From NCBI GenBank assembly GCA_919901855.1, contig CAKKQC010000028.1, forward strand, positions 117,598 through 181,597: DNA of 64,000 bases. The letters are read 5' to 3'. This DNA comes from a bacterium (GTDB taxonomy: Bacteria > Oederibacteriota > CAKKQC01). Numbering within the stretch: the stretch's first letter is position 1; each line of letters starts with the position of its first letter. A program made the position numbers and the translations under genes. The notes beneath the pieces are model-generated. The model was not told where the DNA came from, searched no databases, and worked only from the letters and a program-made list of their open reading frames with translations. Positions 61,968 through 64,000 of this stretch are shown in pieces.

Positions 61968-61994
61968 CCCCCCCCGACCGCCTGAACCTACGGC

Positions 61995-62075
61995 TTGCGG
62001 CTCGTCTTTGATTCGAGCGACTACATCGGGGCCTTGCGAGGCGACCGCTTCGGACGCCCGGTGACCAGTGGCTAG
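61995..62075 (+). pseudogene. Truncated PIN toxin remnant
   Basis: TTG CGG CTC GTC TTT GAT codons read LRLVFDSSDYIGALRGDRFG before TAG after 26 codons. About 40 bp (61990-62029) match the start of the intact PIN gene (61452-61491) with only about five differences, so this is a recent partial duplication, separated from it by repeat copy 2. Confidence 0.7.
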
Positions 62076-62533
62076 CCGGAGGACGGGAGGAGGAGGTCGT
62101 GGGGACGGGTGTCAGGGAACGGCGGCGCGGGAGGAGGAGGTCGAAGTCAGTTCCACGAGCCGGAACGCGGCGTCAGTGGGGACATTGCAGCAGGTCATGC
62201 TGCGGCTGACCGCACTCCTGTGCGGCAGACGCACGCCGGCAATGGGATCGTCCAGGAAGTCGCTCTGGCCTCAGCCGCAGAGGCGAGTGGACACTGACGA
62301 GACCTCCGACAGGACCCGCGCCGCCGTCTGGACCCGCCCCTCGACTGGCCCCGATCCTTTCCTGCCGCTCCTTGACACGTCCTGATCCGCCCTGTTACCC
62401 TGCATTCAGGCGTCGCAGTGACGCCGCCTGGTCTGCGGAAAGGGCTGAGCCCACCTGCAAACGTTCGCACAACGGATCCCTTTTTCAGTCCGAGATGGCA
62501 GACTCCGGACACCACACGAAAGAGGGAGGCCCC
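62076..62533. other. Gap without a recognised gene
   Basis: Open frames on both strands exist (for example 62068-62385 plus and 62195-62653 minus) but read as Arg/Ser/Ala-rich shadow sequence with no family pattern and no ribosome site. Possibly decayed toxin-antitoxin or mobile DNA. Confidence 0.4.
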
Positions 62534-63751
62534 ATGTCCTCGGAATTGCCCGCGAAGCCCAGTCTCGAACAGCTCAAGAAGCAGGCCAAAGACCTGCTCG
62601 CCGCGCACGCCGATCGTTTGCCGACCTGCCTGCCGGTCCTGCGTCAGCTCCACAAGTTCAAGGATGCGGACGACCAGGCCGTGTTTTCAGCCCCGCTGAA
62701 GCTGGCCGACGTCCAGTTCGCCCTGGCCATGGATTACGGATTCACCACGTGGGACGACCTCGTCCGGCACGTCGAGGGCCGCCAGTCGGGGCTCGGCGAG
62801 CGCGCGGCCCGCGCCTGGACCCGCCTGCGCAAGAGTGGGGCCCTGGCCGGGATCGTCGGTGGGGACGCCACGCCCGTCTCGGACGGCTCGTGGGAGGTCT
62901 TCACCATCTTCGAAATCGAGGGTCCCAAGGGCCGGTTCACCGTGCATGAGACGGAACCCGGCGAGCCGACCAACCGCCTCCTCCGGCAGAAGGGGCTGGC
63001 GGAGTTCCTGATCTCCCTGGGGATCCAGGCCCCGCGGATCACGACGCTGGAGGTGGACGGGCAGACGCTCGGCATCTACCCCAACCTCGGGGGGGAGTCG
63101 TTCAGCGGCGAGACGTTCCGCGACAAGTTCTCGCCGGCCGACCGGGAGCTGTACGTCACCCAGGTGGCCGAGATGCTGGACCGGATGCACGCGGTGCCCG
63201 TGGCCGAAGCCTGCCGGATCCTCGGTGTTCCGGTCATGAGCCTGGAGGAGGCCGCTCGGCAGAACCGGTTCGGAGGTTACCTCGACCTGCCCGTCATCGA
63301 GGGCAAGCTGGCGAAGGAAATGGACGTGGACCGGGCGCTGTACGACGCGTGGCGCGAGACGCGCGAGTGGATCACGACCTTCGTCTCCACGCCCGGGGAT
63401 CTCGTCTTTGGCCACCACGACATGTGGTTGTACAACACCCGGGTGACCAAGACCCCCGAGGGGTACCGGTTGACCGGTGTCTCGGGTCTGCACAACGCCG
63501 GACTGGGGAACCTGTACGACGAGTTCCTCCGGGTCGGCGGGCTCGGGCTGTATGACGGGGTGGATGGCGAGCCAGTCGGTCGACCGATCATCGAGGCCTA
63601 CAACCGGATGCCGGGCCACACGCGGCGGGTGGAGGAGGACCCCCTGCGCCATGCCATCGCAGCGTTCTGGTTCTATCTGGCCCATGAGAACACGGGCGAC
63701 TCCCGTCTGAATCTCCTGGGGCGCGCCAAGCGAACCCTGCTCCGGGGGTGA
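62534..63751 (+). CDS. Aminoglycoside phosphotransferase-like protein with degenerate active site
   Basis: 405 residues; GAGGGAGG ribosome site before the ATG at 62534. The first ~80 residues (PSLEQLKKQAKDLLAAH ... VQFALAMDYGFTTWDDLVRHVEG) are the helical pair often found before ankyrin repeats in signalling proteins. The rest resembles a choline/aminoglycoside kinase: nucleotide-binding-lobe strands, then LVFGHHDMWLYNTRV in place of HGDLxxxN and LTGVSGLHNAGLGNLYDEF in place of VIDWxxAxxGDPxxDL. The second metal-binding Asp appears to be Gly, so it may be a pseudokinase or use a different chemistry. Not evidence of antibiotic resistance. Confidence 0.7.
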   Translation: MSSELPAKPSLEQLKKQAKDLLAAHADRLPTCLPVLRQLHKFKDADDQAVFSAPLKLADVQFALAMDYGFTTWDDLVRHVEGRQSGLGERAARAWTRLRKSGALAGIVGGDATPVSDGSWEVFTIFEIEGPKGRFTVHETEPGEPTNRLLRQKGLAEFLISLGIQAPRITTLEVDGQTLGIYPNLGGESFSGETFRDKFSPADRELYVTQVAEMLDRMHAVPVAEACRILGVPVMSLEEAARQNRFGGYLDLPVIEGKLAKEMDVDRALYDAWRETREWITTFVSTPGDLVFGHHDMWLYNTRVTKTPEGYRLTGVSGLHNAGLGNLYDEFLRVGGLGLYDGVDGEPVGRPIIEAYNRMPGHTRRVEEDPLRHAIAAFWFYLAHENTGDSRLNLLGRAKRTLLRG

Positions 63752-63845
63752 GGAGTTGCGAGTTCTTGAGCAACTCCTACGCGCCGTCCGGCGCGCAAGC
63801 GGAACCGCGGTGGGCATCGGCGCCCCGACGCGCATCGTCGGGGCG
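63751..63845 (+). terminator. Hairpin cluster after the kinase-like gene
   Basis: AGGAGTTGC / GCAACTCCT (63751-63759 and 63770-63778), GCGCC-GTCC-GGCGC (63781-63794) and CGCCCCGACG / CGTCGGGGCG (63821-63830 and 63836-63845). The first stem begins at the stop codon, a good terminator candidate. Positions 63846-64000 show no gene. Confidence 0.5.
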
Positions 63846-64000
63846 CTCGATCCGCCACGCTGACCGCAGGACGGGGCATCCGTGGGTGGTCACGAAAGGT
63901 GCTCATCCGCGTTGCGTCTGGCCGGCAAGTCGCTAGATAGGTTGTGTCAGTAGTGTCCCAACGTTAAGTGAACAACGACAACTGATTTGGGGCCTCGGCC

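Noticed and set aside
62068..62385. 105-codon frame after the PIN remnant
   Set aside because: Arg/Gly-rich with no recognisable motif and overlapping equally poor frames on the other strand.
62534..63751. Aminoglycoside resistance gene
   Set aside because: Catalytic motifs are altered and the N-terminal domain is atypical; sequence gives no basis for a resistance call.

Overview
The window is one contiguous, very GC-rich stretch of chromosome from a Gram-negative bacterium; there is no rRNA or tRNA to place it. Evidence for an outer membrane is a TolC-type exporter and a PorV-like beta-barrel. The mix of DUF4091 and GHL6-type hydrolases, AGE epimerases, NHL/FlgD and PorV proteins suggests an uncultured lineage (Armatimonadota, Hydrogenedentes, the PVC/FCB groups or a GC-rich Elusimicrobia-like phylum), but this is inference. 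Many first genes of transcription units have a TANNNT hexamer 6-10 nt before the start codon and no Shine-Dalgarno, so leaderless mRNAs are probably common.

Region 1 (1-6.7 kb) is a visibly AT-richer island: a cytosine-5 DNA methyltransferase, an overlapping probable restriction endonuclease, a convergent Vsr mismatch endonuclease, a small TGA-interrupted reading frame, and a histidine kinase/response regulator pair with a zinc-finger kinase and an unrecognised output domain. Region 2 (6.9-13.6 kb) is a complete YbhGFSR-like efflux operon led by its TetR regulator: TetR, TolC, HlyD, two ATPases, two ABC-2 permeases, each overlapping or nearly touching the next, with an 18-bp operator on the -10 box. 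Region 3 (13.7-28.6 kb) has a polytopic signal peptidase I, a HAD phosphatase, two large GT-C-like membrane proteins around iolB, then lepA, a second signal peptidase, hemW and an NHL/PorV pair.

Region 4 (28.7-33.3 kb) is the conserved operon rpsB-tsf-pyrH-frr-uppS-cdsA. Region 5 (33.3-61.2 kb) is carbohydrate-centred: aldo/keto reductase, a giant secreted hydrolase, GH36 alpha-galactosidase, a beta-propeller phosphoesterase, GH-like barrels, a DUF4091 hydrolase, two tandem AGE epimerases (one exported, one cytosolic), a third GT-C paralogue, and an ABC sugar importer in which the binding protein is fused to one permease and the partner permease carries five tandem ~70-residue repeats. Region 6 (58.4-63.9 kb) interleaves two toxin-antitoxin modules (DUF433/DUF5615 and a PIN pair), a PIN remnant, two copies of an 80-bp palindromic repeat placed just 3' of the toxins, and a degenerate phosphotransferase-like gene.

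Most likely working picture: exported hydrolases release and trim glycans, the unusual importer takes up oligosaccharides (its ATPase must lie elsewhere), and GH36, epimerases, IolB and the reductase process sugars. The best leads for something undescribed are the rebuilt ABC importer, the TA-linked palindromic repeat, the restriction/two-component island and the leaderless promoter pattern.
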